Shown here one piece after another: positions 52,832-62,225 of a stretch of DNA of 64,000 nucleotides. This stretch comes from Rhodospirillaceae bacterium (lineage in GTDB: Bacteria > Pseudomonadota > Alphaproteobacteria > TMED109). Each line of letters begins with the position of its first letter. Position 1 is the stretch's first letter. The notes beneath the pieces were generated by a model, which saw only the letters and a program-made list of their open reading frames with translations, ran no database searches and was not told the origin of the DNA. The stretch covers positions 221,222 through 285,221 of the forward strand of contig CACMQH010000001.1 in assembly GCA_902615805.1 (NCBI GenBank), written 5' to 3'. Made by a program: the position numbers and the translations under genes.

Positions 52832-54289
52832 ATGAAAAAAGCAATTGTTATCGGAGCTGGCTTTGGAGGAATAGCTGCTGCTATTAGGCTAACAAAGAAA
52901 GGCTATAAAGTTGAAATAGTAGACAGATGTAATAGTTTAGGAGGCAGAGCTCAAGTATTTAATGTTAATGGTTTTCGTCATGATGCCGGTCCTACTCTTA
53001 TTACTGCTCCTTTTTTATTTGAAGAATTATTCCAGTTATTTAACAAAAATATAAATGATTATCTAAATTTTGTTCCTTTAAATCCATGGTATAGATTTGT
53101 TTTTGATGATCTCACTATTTTTGATTATGAAAAGTCTTTAGATAAAACAATAGAAAATATAAAAAATATTTCTCCTAAAGATGCTGTTAACTATCCTGAA
53201 ATGTTAAAAGCCTCAAAAGAAATATATGATATTGCTTTTGAAAAATTATCTCATATTCCTTTTCATAGTTTCTCATTTATGTGTAGACAAATTCCCACAC
53301 TTTTAAAATTTAAATCACATAAGTCAGTATATAGTTTTGTAAGTAGCTTTTTAAGTAATGATAAACTCAGAAGGGCTTTTTCTATTCCTCCATTACTAGT
53401 GGGGGGAAATCCTTTTACAACAACATGTATATATTCTCTAATACACTACTTAGAAAGAGCTCACGGTGTTTATTTTGTAATGGGAGGAACTGGAAAGATA
53501 GTTTTAGAACTTACAAATCTATTAGAAAGTATTGGTGTTTCAGTAAAATTAAATACTACTATTGAGAAAATAAAAATTGATAACTCAAGAATTTATGAAT
53601 TGATAGATAGTTATGGTAAAGTTCATAAGGCTGATGTTTACGTGTCTAATATGGATCCATTACACTTATACAAAAACCTCATAAATCAAAGAACTAACCC
53701 TTCTATTTTTTTTAAAAAGAATTTCTCAAAAACTTCTATGGGGTTATTTGTGCTTTTTTTTGGAACAAAAATAAGGTATGAAAATGTTAAGCATCATACC
53801 ATTATATTTGGAAAAGAATATAAAAAACTACTAAAAAAAATATTTAAAGGTAATGAACTTCCGGATGATATATCAATATATTTACATAGACCTACCGCTA
53901 CTGACAAAAGTTTTGCACCTAAAAACTGTGATAGTTTTTATGCCCTCGTCCCTGTACCAAACCTAAAAGCAAATATTAACTGGAACAATAAAGGAAATGA
54001 TTTTAAAAACCACATAATTAAAGTTTTAAGTGAAAAAGTATTATCTAATCTAGAGGATAATATAATAGAAGACTTTTATATGTCACCTCAGGATTTTCAA
54101 GATAATTATTTATCTCATCAGGGTAGTGGCTTTTCCATAGCACCATACTTCACCCAATCAGCATGGTTTAGATTTCATAATAAATCCGAAATAATTAAAA
54201 ATTTATATTTAGTTGGAGCAGGAACACATCCAGGTGCAGGAATACCAGGAGTATTATCTTCTGCTAAGGTTTTAGAAAGAGTTTTATAA
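52832..54289 (+). CDS. crtI: Phytoene desaturase CrtI
   Basis: 485 residues. It desaturates phytoene to lycopene. The N-terminal FAD motif is AIVIGAGFGGIAAAIRLTKKG, followed by VDRCNSLGGRAQ and GFRHDAGPTLIT; the C-terminal LYLVGAGTHPGAGIPGVLSSAK is the second FAD block of bacterial CrtI. Length is typical. It is the first gene after the proteorhodopsin terminator; crtB starts immediately after its stop codon. Confidence 0.95.
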   Translation: MKKAIVIGAGFGGIAAAIRLTKKGYKVEIVDRCNSLGGRAQVFNVNGFRHDAGPTLITAPFLFEELFQLFNKNINDYLNFVPLNPWYRFVFDDLTIFDYEKSLDKTIENIKNISPKDAVNYPEMLKASKEIYDIAFEKLSHIPFHSFSFMCRQIPTLLKFKSHKSVYSFVSSFLSNDKLRRAFSIPPLLVGGNPFTTTCIYSLIHYLERAHGVYFVMGGTGKIVLELTNLLESIGVSVKLNTTIEKIKIDNSRIYELIDSYGKVHKADVYVSNMDPLHLYKNLINQRTNPSIFFKKNFSKTSMGLFVLFFGTKIRYENVKHHTIIFGKEYKKLLKKIFKGNELPDDISIYLHRPTATDKSFAPKNCDSFYALVPVPNLKANINWNNKGNDFKNHIIKVLSEKVLSNLEDNIIEDFYMSPQDFQDNYLSHQGSGFSIAPYFTQSAWFRFHNKSEIIKNLYLVGAGTHPGAGIPGVLSSAKVLERVL

Positions 54290-55207
54290 TTGAAAATTAA
54301 AAAAAATTTACTTAAAAAAAAATCCAAATCTTTTTATTTTGCTAGTATTTTTTTATCAAGAAATTGCTTTACAAACTGTTCTCAGCTTTATAATTTTTGT
54401 CGAATAGTTGATGATATTGCAGATAATAACTATAAAAATAAAAAATTTTTACTAAAAAATATTTACAAGTCTGTAACTTGCCCTGATACATGCAAAAGTA
54501 AATATGTATCTGAAATTAAACCTTTAATTAAATTGAACATTATAAACAAAGAATGTTTAAAAGAATTAATTTATGGTGTATTACTAGATACTAAAAAAAA
54601 AATAAGTATATTAGATAAATCAGAACTAATAAATTACTCTTACTATGTTGCCGGTACAGTCGGTATTATGATGGCAAAGATTTTAAATACCCAAAATAAA
54701 TATGCTTATAGATATGCTGTTGATCTTGGAATAGCTATGCAACTTACTAACATAATGAGAGATATTATAGAAGATGCTAATATAGATAGAGTATATTACC
54801 CCAAAAAGTGGATTAAATTAACATCAAAAAAAATCCTAGAATATAATTCAAATACAATTAAAACTATAAACAAAGCTACAGAGCAGTTATTTGAACTATC
54901 TGAAATATATTATAAAAGTGCTTTCAAGGGTGTAGCCTTTTTACCTTTTAGGTCAAGGTTTGCAATCTTGTTGGCTTTATTTGTGTATAGGCAAATAGGA
55001 AGAAAAATTATTAAAAATAATTTTTCAAATCTAAAAAAAAGAGAAATAGTATCTTTATATGAAAAAATTTTATGTTTATTAAAAGTTTTTTTGATTTTTA
55101 CTTTTAATTTTAATACGCACTTTAAAAAATATCAGCATGATAAAACCCTTCATGATAATATAAATAGTAAAACATTTTTAAAAAGTATAATTTATGAGCA
55201 AAAATAA
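54290..55207 (+). CDS. crtB: Phytoene synthase CrtB
   Basis: 305 residues of the squalene/phytoene synthase family. It condenses two geranylgeranyl diphosphates into phytoene. The two Asp-rich metal sites are VDDIADN (about 40-46) and NIMRDIIEDANIDRVYYP. The start is TTG at 54290, directly after the crtI stop; it gives the expected N-terminal KKKSKSFYFASIFLSR. The 3' end overlaps crtY by 14 bases. Confidence 0.93.
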   Translation: MKIKKNLLKKKSKSFYFASIFLSRNCFTNCSQLYNFCRIVDDIADNNYKNKKFLLKNIYKSVTCPDTCKSKYVSEIKPLIKLNIINKECLKELIYGVLLDTKKKISILDKSELINYSYYVAGTVGIMMAKILNTQNKYAYRYAVDLGIAMQLTNIMRDIIEDANIDRVYYPKKWIKLTSKKILEYNSNTIKTINKATEQLFELSEIYYKSAFKGVAFLPFRSRFAILLALFVYRQIGRKIIKNNFSNLKKREIVSLYEKILCLLKVFLIFTFNFNTHFKKYQHDKTLHDNINSKTFLKSIIYEQK

Positions 55208-56336
55208 TATATCGGATTTTGTAATTCTTGGTGGAGGCTGTTCTGCACTTTCATTTATTAATCAAGTAATAGAAAAGAAAATTACTAAATATTCATTTAT
55301 AATTATAGAAAAACAAAAAAAATATGCAGATGATAAAAGCTGGTGTTTTTGGTCAGATAACATAAAAAAAACTAAAAATATAATAGAAGCAAGTTGGAGT
55401 AGTTTTTCGTTTAATCTTGATAATAGAACTAATTTTTTATCATCAAAAAATTTTAAATATTACTATATTAGAAGTATAAAATTTTATGAATCTATAAAAA
55501 AAAAAATTTTAAATTGTTCTTATATAACGCTTAAACTAAATGAAACTATAATAAGTGTCACAAATAAAAAAAAATATTATGAAATAATTACTAATAAGGC
55601 TGTTTATTTAGCAAAAAATATTTTGGATACTAGACCTAATATTGAGATATACAAAAAATACCCTTTCCTATATCAATGCTTTGTAGGGTATGAGATCAAA
55701 TCTGAAGAAAAAATAAACCTTAAGAAAAGCAATGCTTATTTAATGCATAATATGCATACATCTAATGATAAATTTTATTTCGAATATATTTTACCTATTG
55801 AAAAAAACACCTATTTATTTGAACTAACTACCTTTACTAAGAGAGACATACCTCTAAAAATTATAGAAAAAGAATTAAAAATAATCTTATCTAAATATTT
55901 TAATAAACCATATCAAATTATTAGAAAAGAATATGGGAAAATACCTATGGGTTTTGTTAATAATAAAATAATTAAAAATAAAAAAAACTACTTTGTAAGT
56001 GGTAGTTTAGCTGGCTCCATCAGACCATCATCTGGTTACGCATTCGTAGATATTCAAAAATGGTCGGAAAGAGCAGCTAATAACCTTAAAATTAAAGGTA
56101 ATATAGAAACATTGGAAAAGCGAGAGGTTATAAAAAAATTTTTAGATAAAATATTCTTAAAAGTTATTTCCTCTGATATATCTAAAGCGCCGCAAATATT
56201 TTATTATTTTTCTAAAAATATTTCTCCTGCCACATTTATTAAGTTTATGTTAGGGGAAGCTAATTTACTTGAATATTTAAAAGTTATATATGCAATGCCA
56301 AAAAGAATTTTTTTAAAGTGTTTAATAAAAATTTAA
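55194..56336 (+). CDS. crtY: Lycopene beta-cyclase CrtY
   Basis: 380 residues. It turns lycopene into beta-carotene, the retinal precursor. Motifs are the dinucleotide-binding FVILGGGCSALSFINQV, DDKSWCFWSD, and GSLAGSIRPSSGYAFVDIQ near the C-terminal third, all typical of the bacterial CrtY type found with proteorhodopsin. It overlaps crtB upstream and blh downstream (19 bases), implying coupled translation. Confidence 0.92.
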   Translation: MSKNNISDFVILGGGCSALSFINQVIEKKITKYSFIIIEKQKKYADDKSWCFWSDNIKKTKNIIEASWSSFSFNLDNRTNFLSSKNFKYYYIRSIKFYESIKKKILNCSYITLKLNETIISVTNKKKYYEIITNKAVYLAKNILDTRPNIEIYKKYPFLYQCFVGYEIKSEEKINLKKSNAYLMHNMHTSNDKFYFEYILPIEKNTYLFELTTFTKRDIPLKIIEKELKIILSKYFNKPYQIIRKEYGKIPMGFVNNKIIKNKKNYFVSGSLAGSIRPSSGYAFVDIQKWSERAANNLKIKGNIETLEKREVIKKFLDKIFLKVISSDISKAPQIFYYFSKNISPATFIKFMLGEANLLEYLKVIYAMPKRIFLKCLIKI

Positions 56337-57211
56337 AATTAAATAATAAAAAAATAAGTACTGAAACTTTACTTTTTTTTACTTCTTCTACCTTATTTTT
56401 TCTTTTCTCTAAAATTTTTGATATCGGTATTACTGAAAATAATATTTTATCAATTATTTTATTTAGTTTTGTAGTCTTTTTTGGATTACCTCATGGGGCT
56501 CTTGATACTTTAATAGCTAAAAAATTTAAAATATACAATAACTTATATGAGTTTTTAGCTTTTAATCTTATATACATTTTAGTAGCTATATTTATTTTTT
56601 TAATTTGGCAATTTCTACCCATTTTATCATTATCTATATTCTTAATAATTTCAGGTTTTCATTTTTCTGAAGATTGGTCTTCACTCAAAATTCAAAAGAA
56701 GAAAAAACTAGCTCTAGGGTTCAGTGTTATTAATCTTCCAATATTATTTAATAAAGAGTCAGTTGAAAATATTTATTATTATATCACAAACTCAAATTAT
56801 ATTTTTACATTTTCTTCTATACAAGTAGTCTTTGGCTTTTTAAACTTATTATTTTTAGTTTATTTTATTATAAGCAGTTCTTTTCCAGCAAATACTTTAC
56901 TACAAAGCTTAATAATTATTTTTTCTGCATATTTTTTAAATCCTTTATTATTTTTCATATCTTACTTTTGCTTTTTTCATAGTTATAAGAACTTTGAAGA
57001 AGCAAAAGAAATATTACAGAAAATAAGTAAGGTTAAAATTAGATTAGTAGCTTTAACTAATACAATATTATCATTGGTAATAGGTCTAATAGTTTTTTTC
57101 TTATTTTACTCTGATTTTAACTTAAAGAATATTACATCTTTAATTTTTATAGGTTTAGCAGCATTGACAGTTCCACATATGTTATTAAGAATTTTGATAA
57201 AACAAAAATAA
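56318..57211 (+). CDS. blh: Beta-carotene 15,15'-dioxygenase Blh (Brp-like)
   Basis: 297 residues, multi-helix membrane protein. It cleaves beta-carotene to two retinals, the proteorhodopsin chromophore. The iron-binding His residues are in FFGLPHGALDTLIA, SGFHFSEDW, FCFFHSYKNF and TVPHMLLR. It begins with GTG at 56318 inside the crtY end. It ends the crtIBY-blh unit and converges on moaB with a 1 bp gap. Confidence 0.93.
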   Translation: MFNKNLKLNNKKISTETLLFFTSSTLFFLFSKIFDIGITENNILSIILFSFVVFFGLPHGALDTLIAKKFKIYNNLYEFLAFNLIYILVAIFIFLIWQFLPILSLSIFLIISGFHFSEDWSSLKIQKKKKLALGFSVINLPILFNKESVENIYYYITNSNYIFTFSSIQVVFGFLNLLFLVYFIISSSFPANTLLQSLIIIFSAYFLNPLLFFISYFCFFHSYKNFEEAKEILQKISKVKIRLVALTNTILSLVIGLIVFFLFYSDFNLKNITSLIFIGLAALTVPHMLLRILIKQK

Positions 57212-57212
57212 A

Positions 57213-57746
57213 CTATCTTTCTAAGAGCCTAGGCATAAGTTCTATCAAATTGCATGGCTTATTTCTACTATCTAATTGATTTTTGATTATGCCTTCCCAT
57301 GCATCTTTACATGCACCTGGGGACCCTGGTAAAGAAAATATAAAAGTTCCTTTAGCCACACAAGCAATGGCTCTTGATTGGATTGATGATGAGCCAATTT
57401 TTTTATAACTAATATATCTAAAAACCTCCCCAAACCCAGGAATATATTTATCTTTTATTTGATCAATGGCTTCTGGTGTCACATCTCTTCCTGTAATTCC
57501 TGTTCCTCCTGTTATAATAATGGCATCTATATTTTTATTATTTATCCATTTACGAAGTATATTTAAAATTATACCAACATCATCAGTAACAATATTTCTT
57601 TCTGTACAATTATGGCCTTCTTGCTTTACACTTTTAACTAAATAGTCACCTGATTTATCATTATTTATAGTTCTAGTATCAGATACTGTTAAAACAGCAA
57701 TATTAACACTGATTGATTTATTCTTATCTTCTGAACTTTGCATCAT
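57213..57746 (-). CDS. moaB: Molybdenum cofactor biosynthesis protein MoaB/MogA family
   Basis: 177 residues of the MoCF-binding fold. NIAVLTVSDTRT, AIIITGGTGITGRDVTPEAID and FSLPGSPGACKDAWEGII mark the MoaB/MogA adenylyltransferase family that activates molybdopterin for metal insertion. It could serve the CoxL-like molybdoenzyme at the start of the window. It overlaps the transglycosylase stop by 23 bases. Confidence 0.92.
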   Translation of the reverse strand: MMQSSEDKNKSISVNIAVLTVSDTRTINNDKSGDYLVKSVKQEGHNCTERNIVTDDVGIILNILRKWINNKNIDAIIITGGTGITGRDVTPEAIDQIKDKYIPGFGEVFRYISYKKIGSSSIQSRAIACVAKGTFIFSLPGSPGACKDAWEGIIKNQLDSRNKPCNLIELMPRLLER

Positions 57747-59472
57747 GGATTATCTTGTAATCTAAATTTTTATATTTTGGCCATTTACCTTTAGCTAATA
57801 GTGTCCTTGATGGCTTATCTTGTTGTAGTTTATCTCTGTAAATCCAAAGGTCAGTTAAAATATACTTTACAAACCATCTAGTTTCTTTTATAGGAATACT
57901 CTCTATAAAAACAATAGGGTCCACATTACTAATATTTTTCTTCCATTTTTTAAGCCTAGTAGTACCGGCATTGTAAGCTATTAATGTATCTAATATAGAA
58001 TTTTTTGCATTAGGACTATTCATCAATCTATTAAGAAGTTTCTGTCCAATTTCTATATTTAGCTGCAATGAATATAATGTGTATGCTTTACTATATCTTA
58101 ATTTATGATCATTATTAATTTTACTAGCTGTTCTCGGCATTATTTGCATTAAACCTCTTGCTCCTTTAGAGCTTTTAGCTTTAAAGTTAAAGGCAGACTC
58201 ACGTCTTATAAGAGCAAACAAAAAAGCCTTATCTACTTTATATCCATCATTTATTTGCCAATCTGGTGTGGGGTACAAACCTCTCATAAATAATGTTAAA
58301 TCTTTTTTATAATATTTAGAACCTAACCTTATTAATACAGCAGGCAAATCAAGTTTCTCGCTTGCATAAAATAAATTATTTAGTTCATTTTTTTGAGTTT
58401 TACTGTAAAGGTTTCTTATTTCCAGGTCAGCATAGTTGTACAAACCAACTTCAGTAAGTGCAATTGCTCTTTTAAAAGTTTTGTTTTCGTTTAAATAAGA
58501 AAAGTTTACTTTCTTCTCATTAGCATATTTTTTCCAAGTAAAAGGATCAGAGATATTTAATTGTTCAATAGCCAATTGACCATAGAGTGTTCTAGGTAAT
58601 TTAGAAGCTTTTTTTAAAAGTTTACTTTTTTTCTTTTCTGAGTTCTCTAATAATGACTCCCAATAGGAACATCCAGCAAATATCCATTTATTATAACTTT
58701 GTACAATTTTATTACATTCATTGAAATAACTTTTTGCTTTTTTAAAGCTACCTAATCTATAAGCATTAATTCCAGCCCTAAAAAAAATATTAGGAGTTGG
58801 TGCATTTAATGAATTTACATACATATCAAATAATTTCATTGATGCATAAATATCTCCTTTAAAGAAGATTTTTTTAATTTCTTCATTTATACTATTTACC
58901 AAATAATTTGTATCATCATTTACATTGCTATTGATGAGATTGATCAGCCTATTATGTTTTTCTTCATTAATTAAATCAGAAACTTTATTTTTAATATTTT
59001 TACTATATGAATTTTTTACTGGCAGGCTATTACCCCTCATATAATTATCTTCTCCATAACCCCTTAAATAATTTTCAAATAAAGGCTTTTGATATAACTT
59101 TTTTTTATTTTTATCAGGTAATCTTTTGATCAATAAATAATAAATTCTTTTTCTCAATACAGGAGGATAATCAGTATTTCTTTTAAACCAATCAGAAAGT
59201 TCTTTGTAAGATGCTTTATACTTATTAGGGTGCATTAATTTTTCATATTGAAAATGCCCAACTAATATAGGGTTTTCTACTTTTGATAATGCTCTATCAG
59301 CCTTTTCCCATTGATATTTTTTTTGGTAAAATATTACATTCTTATAAATTTTCAAATCACTTTCACTAAGCACTTTAGTAAGAAAATAACTATTTTGGCT
59401 TTTTTCTATTACATTTGAGTTTGAATTTAAAGCTATTAAGAATGCAAATAATATAAATATAATTTTTAACAT
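57724..59472 (-). CDS. Lytic murein transglycosylase (Slt-like)
   Basis: 582 residues. A signal peptide (MLKIIFILFAFLIALNS) is followed by a long helical superhelix region (about 25-400) like Slt70, then a C-terminal lysozyme-like domain with the catalytic Glu in FALIRRESAFNFKAKSS, KGARGLMQIMPRTA and TLIAYNAGTTRLKKW. It cleaves peptidoglycan glycan strands with anhydro-muramic ends in the periplasm. It overlaps moaB and follows the uracil-DNA glycosylase gene by 44 bp. Confidence 0.92.
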   Translation of the reverse strand: MLKIIFILFAFLIALNSNSNVIEKSQNSYFLTKVLSESDLKIYKNVIFYQKKYQWEKADRALSKVENPILVGHFQYEKLMHPNKYKASYKELSDWFKRNTDYPPVLRKRIYYLLIKRLPDKNKKKLYQKPLFENYLRGYGEDNYMRGNSLPVKNSYSKNIKNKVSDLINEEKHNRLINLINSNVNDDTNYLVNSINEEIKKIFFKGDIYASMKLFDMYVNSLNAPTPNIFFRAGINAYRLGSFKKAKSYFNECNKIVQSYNKWIFAGCSYWESLLENSEKKKSKLLKKASKLPRTLYGQLAIEQLNISDPFTWKKYANEKKVNFSYLNENKTFKRAIALTEVGLYNYADLEIRNLYSKTQKNELNNLFYASEKLDLPAVLIRLGSKYYKKDLTLFMRGLYPTPDWQINDGYKVDKAFLFALIRRESAFNFKAKSSKGARGLMQIMPRTASKINNDHKLRYSKAYTLYSLQLNIEIGQKLLNRLMNSPNAKNSILDTLIAYNAGTTRLKKWKKNISNVDPIVFIESIPIKETRWFVKYILTDLWIYRDKLQQDKPSRTLLAKGKWPKYKNLDYKIIHDAKFRR

Positions 59473-59516
59473 ATTAGTATACTAAATGTTGTATTTGATA
59501 AAATTAGAATACTACA

Positions 59517-60281
59517 TCAGGTATATGTGTCAATTTCTATCTTAATTTTTTTTAAGTCTTCCCAAGCCTCTCTCTTTCTAGAAGGCTGTCTCAGCAAAAA
59601 AGCTGGATGAAAAATTGCTATTGATTTAATGTTTTTTATACCTTTTGTTTCTATATTTTTCCACTTTCCTCTTATTTGTGTTATTCCTGTTTTAATATTT
59701 AATATAGCACTAGCAGCTGTAGCTCCTACTAATACTAATATTTTTGGATTAATTAAATTGATATGTTTTTTTACGAAAGGTAAACATTTACTTATTTCTT
59801 CCTCAGTTGGCTTTCTATTGCCTGGAGGCCGCCAAAAAATTATATTTGTAAGATAAGCATTTTCTCTGTTTAATTGTATTGCGTTTAGCATTTTATCTAA
59901 TAATTTTCCTGCCTCTCCTTTGAAAGGCTTTCCTGTTTTATCTTCAATTTCTCCTGGAGCCTCACCAATAAACATAATATTAGCTTGAGGGTTGCCGTCA
60001 GAAAAAACTATATTTTTTGCTGTGTTTTTTAATGGGCAGTCACAATGTGATATTATTAATTTTTTTAAATCATCTAAGGTTCGAACTGCATTTAAATCAT
60101 CAGATGATTGTTCTTCCTCTAGTTTAACAGGCAAGCTATTATTATGAATATCCAAAGAAGATGAATTTAATTCTACTGTAACATTACCAAATTTTGAGTT
60201 TAATGAAGTAAAAGAATTAATTACACCGTTATTGTAGTACCATTGAAGTAATTCTTTATACAGTAAAGCTTTAAGTTTCAA
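59517..60281 (-). CDS. Uracil-DNA glycosylase family 4
   Basis: 254 residues. An N-terminal variable region (to about 85) is followed by the UDG4 domain: CDCPLKNTAKNIVFSDG, FIGEAPGEIEDKTGKPFKG, the NIIFWRPPGNRKPT loop, and FHPAFLLRQPSRKRE with the catalytic His. The cysteines CDC and the Cys in ISKCLPFV fit an Fe-S cluster, though the KCRPPGNR Cys of the classical form is Trp here, as in alphaproteobacterial proteins. It removes uracil from DNA. It follows the small unknown gene by 5 bp. Confidence 0.9.
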   Translation of the reverse strand: MKLKALLYKELLQWYYNNGVINSFTSLNSKFGNVTVELNSSSLDIHNNSLPVKLEEEQSSDDLNAVRTLDDLKKLIISHCDCPLKNTAKNIVFSDGNPQANIMFIGEAPGEIEDKTGKPFKGEAGKLLDKMLNAIQLNRENAYLTNIIFWRPPGNRKPTEEEISKCLPFVKKHINLINPKILVLVGATAASAILNIKTGITQIRGKWKNIETKGIKNIKSIAIFHPAFLLRQPSRKREAWEDLKKIKIEIDTYT

Positions 60282-60286
60282 TTTTT

Positions 60287-60481
60287 TTAAAAAGCAGCGT
60301 AAGGAATAGGTTTACCCCTGCTATCTTTTATAATCTTTCCATCTTCAGTTTGTGCAGCCATAAATTTACCTTGCCCAACCCAAGTTCCTACGTACAATAC
60401 TGGCTTGATAGGTTTGCCATTATATGTTTTATCCTGTTGCTTTGCTCCTCTAGCATTAGGATTATTTTTATTAAGCGCCAA
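60287..60481 (-). CDS. Small basic protein of unknown function (64 aa)
   Basis: 64 residues. Its N-terminal third is basic and polar (NPNARGAKQQDKTYNG), then KPVLYVGTWVGQGKFMAAQTE, and a final KPIPYAAF. I do not recognise a family, but the compact Gly/aromatic strand pattern (VGTWVGQGKFMAA) suggests a folded small protein, and position 5 bp before the glycosylase gene on the same strand supports translation. No signal peptide is visible. Its upstream 56 bp are shared with the divergent TPR gene. Confidence 0.62.
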   Translation of the reverse strand: MALNKNNPNARGAKQQDKTYNGKPIKPVLYVGTWVGQGKFMAAQTEDGKIIKDSRGKPIPYAAF

Positions 60482-60537
60482 TTTAACCTCTATTTAAATT
60501 TAAATAATTATATTAATATGTATAATAATTTAATATT

Positions 60538-62217
60538 GTGGATAGTAAAGTGATTTTAAATAAAAATTTTTATAAAACTATATTTTTTTTTACTTTAGTT
60601 TTTTTTTTCGTAATAGCTAAAAAAATTAATGCCGCTGAAAACCTTCATTATCTAAGCTCATATTATGGGTCATTACTCGCTGGTCAAATAGCGAAATATA
60701 ATAATGAAAATAAAATAGCGTCTAAATATTATAGATTTGCAAACCAAAAAAACCCTAAGAACAATGATATTTTAGAGTTATCTTTAATGTCATCTATTTT
60801 ATCCGGTGATATCAAATTAGCCTTAGAAGACCTTGAAAAATATGATAAAAATTTATCTATCAAAAGTTCTAATATTAGCCAGCTTTTAAAATTTATAAAA
60901 TATATTAAAAATGAAAATTATAAAAAAGCATTAAACCTGTTAAATCAAAATGAAGAAATTATTATAACTTCCAAAGTTCAACCTATTATAAAAGCATGGT
61001 TAGCAGATAGTTTTAGCAATGCTAAATCTGAAATTGATCAATTTGAGTACAAAAGTGATGGGTTAGTAATGAGCGATATATACTTTATGCACCTTGCATT
61101 AATAAATAATTTTTATAAGGATAAGCAAAATGCTATTAATATTTTAGAAAAAACATTAAATTCAGGAATTGATAACCGCTTGAGGCATATGTTTTTTTAT
61201 AGAAATCTTATTGAAGATAACATAGAAGAAAATAAAATAATAAAATCATTTGTAAATAAAAACCCCTCTCACAGCTTTAATATTTATGTTAATAAAGAGA
61301 ATCTAAATGACTTTAAAATTAGCAGCAAAAAAGATGGTATTTCTGAAAGTCTTTTTAACATTGCCGAGGCACTTTATAGTCAAAGAATGTATGATTTATC
61401 AATTGCTTACTGTTATCTGTCTTTGTATTTGAATAAAAATAACTTTATAAACTATTATTTACTCTCTCAAAATTTTATTATGCTTCAAAAAGCTGAAAAT
61501 GCGATAAGTGTTTTACAAAATATACCATTAAATTCATATCTAGGATGGAATTCATTTCTTAAAATAGCTGATATAAATTTAAATTTAAATAATTATTCAA
61601 AAGCTGAGAATTTTATTTTACAACTAAAAAAATACTCTTCAAATAGGGTAGATGTTCATTACAAGTTAGGTGAAATTTATCATAACAAGAAAGATTATGA
61701 TAAAGCTGTAAAAGCATTTAATGAAGCAATCTCTTTGCTGAAGATATCTTCAGAAGAAAATTGGTATTTATATTATTCTAGAGGGATGTCTTATGAAAGA
61801 TCAAACCAATGGGAAAAAGCTGAAAAAGATTTTTTGTATGCTCTTGAACTTTCACCTCAACAACCGTTAGTATTAAATTATCTAGGGTATACATGGATTG
61901 ACTATGGAATAAACCTAAAAAAAGCAGAAAATTTTATTAGAGAAGCTATTAAGCTAAGACCTAAAGACGGTTATTTCATTGATAGTCTAGGCTGGGCTTA
62001 TTATAGGCAAGGCAAGTACGATCTAGCTGTCCTAGAATTAGAAAAGGCTGTAGGGTTAATACCTAATGATCCTGTTATTAATGATCATCTTGGGGATGCC
62101 CTGTTTAGAGCTGGGTATTACAATGAAGCTAGATATCAATGGAATAGAGCCCTATTATATGAACCAGAGAAAGAACTTAAAGAAAATATAAAATTCAAGT
62201 TAAAAAAAGGACTTTAA
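60538..62217 (+). CDS. Tetratricopeptide repeat protein, exported
   Basis: 559 residues. An N-terminal hydrophobic segment (FYKTIFFFTLVFFFVIAKKINA) acts as signal or anchor. The rest is helical repeats, with clear TPRs in the C-terminal half such as VDVHYKLGEIYHNKKDYDKAV, WYLYYSRGMSYERSNQWEKA, VLNYLGYTWIDYG and VINDHLGDALFRAGYYNEA. The late LGYTWIDYG/IDSLGWAYYRQG segments are typical of alphaproteobacterial TPR proteins next to ispE. Start is GTG at 60538. It precedes ispE by 8 bp. A scaffold role is likely; partner unknown. Confidence 0.85.
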   Translation: MDSKVILNKNFYKTIFFFTLVFFFVIAKKINAAENLHYLSSYYGSLLAGQIAKYNNENKIASKYYRFANQKNPKNNDILELSLMSSILSGDIKLALEDLEKYDKNLSIKSSNISQLLKFIKYIKNENYKKALNLLNQNEEIIITSKVQPIIKAWLADSFSNAKSEIDQFEYKSDGLVMSDIYFMHLALINNFYKDKQNAINILEKTLNSGIDNRLRHMFFYRNLIEDNIEENKIIKSFVNKNPSHSFNIYVNKENLNDFKISSKKDGISESLFNIAEALYSQRMYDLSIAYCYLSLYLNKNNFINYYLLSQNFIMLQKAENAISVLQNIPLNSYLGWNSFLKIADINLNLNNYSKAENFILQLKKYSSNRVDVHYKLGEIYHNKKDYDKAVKAFNEAISLLKISSEENWYLYYSRGMSYERSNQWEKAEKDFLYALELSPQQPLVLNYLGYTWIDYGINLKKAENFIREAIKLRPKDGYFIDSLGWAYYRQGKYDLAVLELEKAVGLIPNDPVINDHLGDALFRAGYYNEARYQWNRALLYEPEKELKENIKFKLKKGL

Positions 62218-62225
62218 TTTTTTCT

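Noticed and set aside
54290-55207. Possible crtE (GGPP synthase) in the carotenoid cluster
   Set aside because: The motifs VDDIADN and DIIEDANIDR place it in the phytoene synthase family, not in the trans-prenyltransferases.
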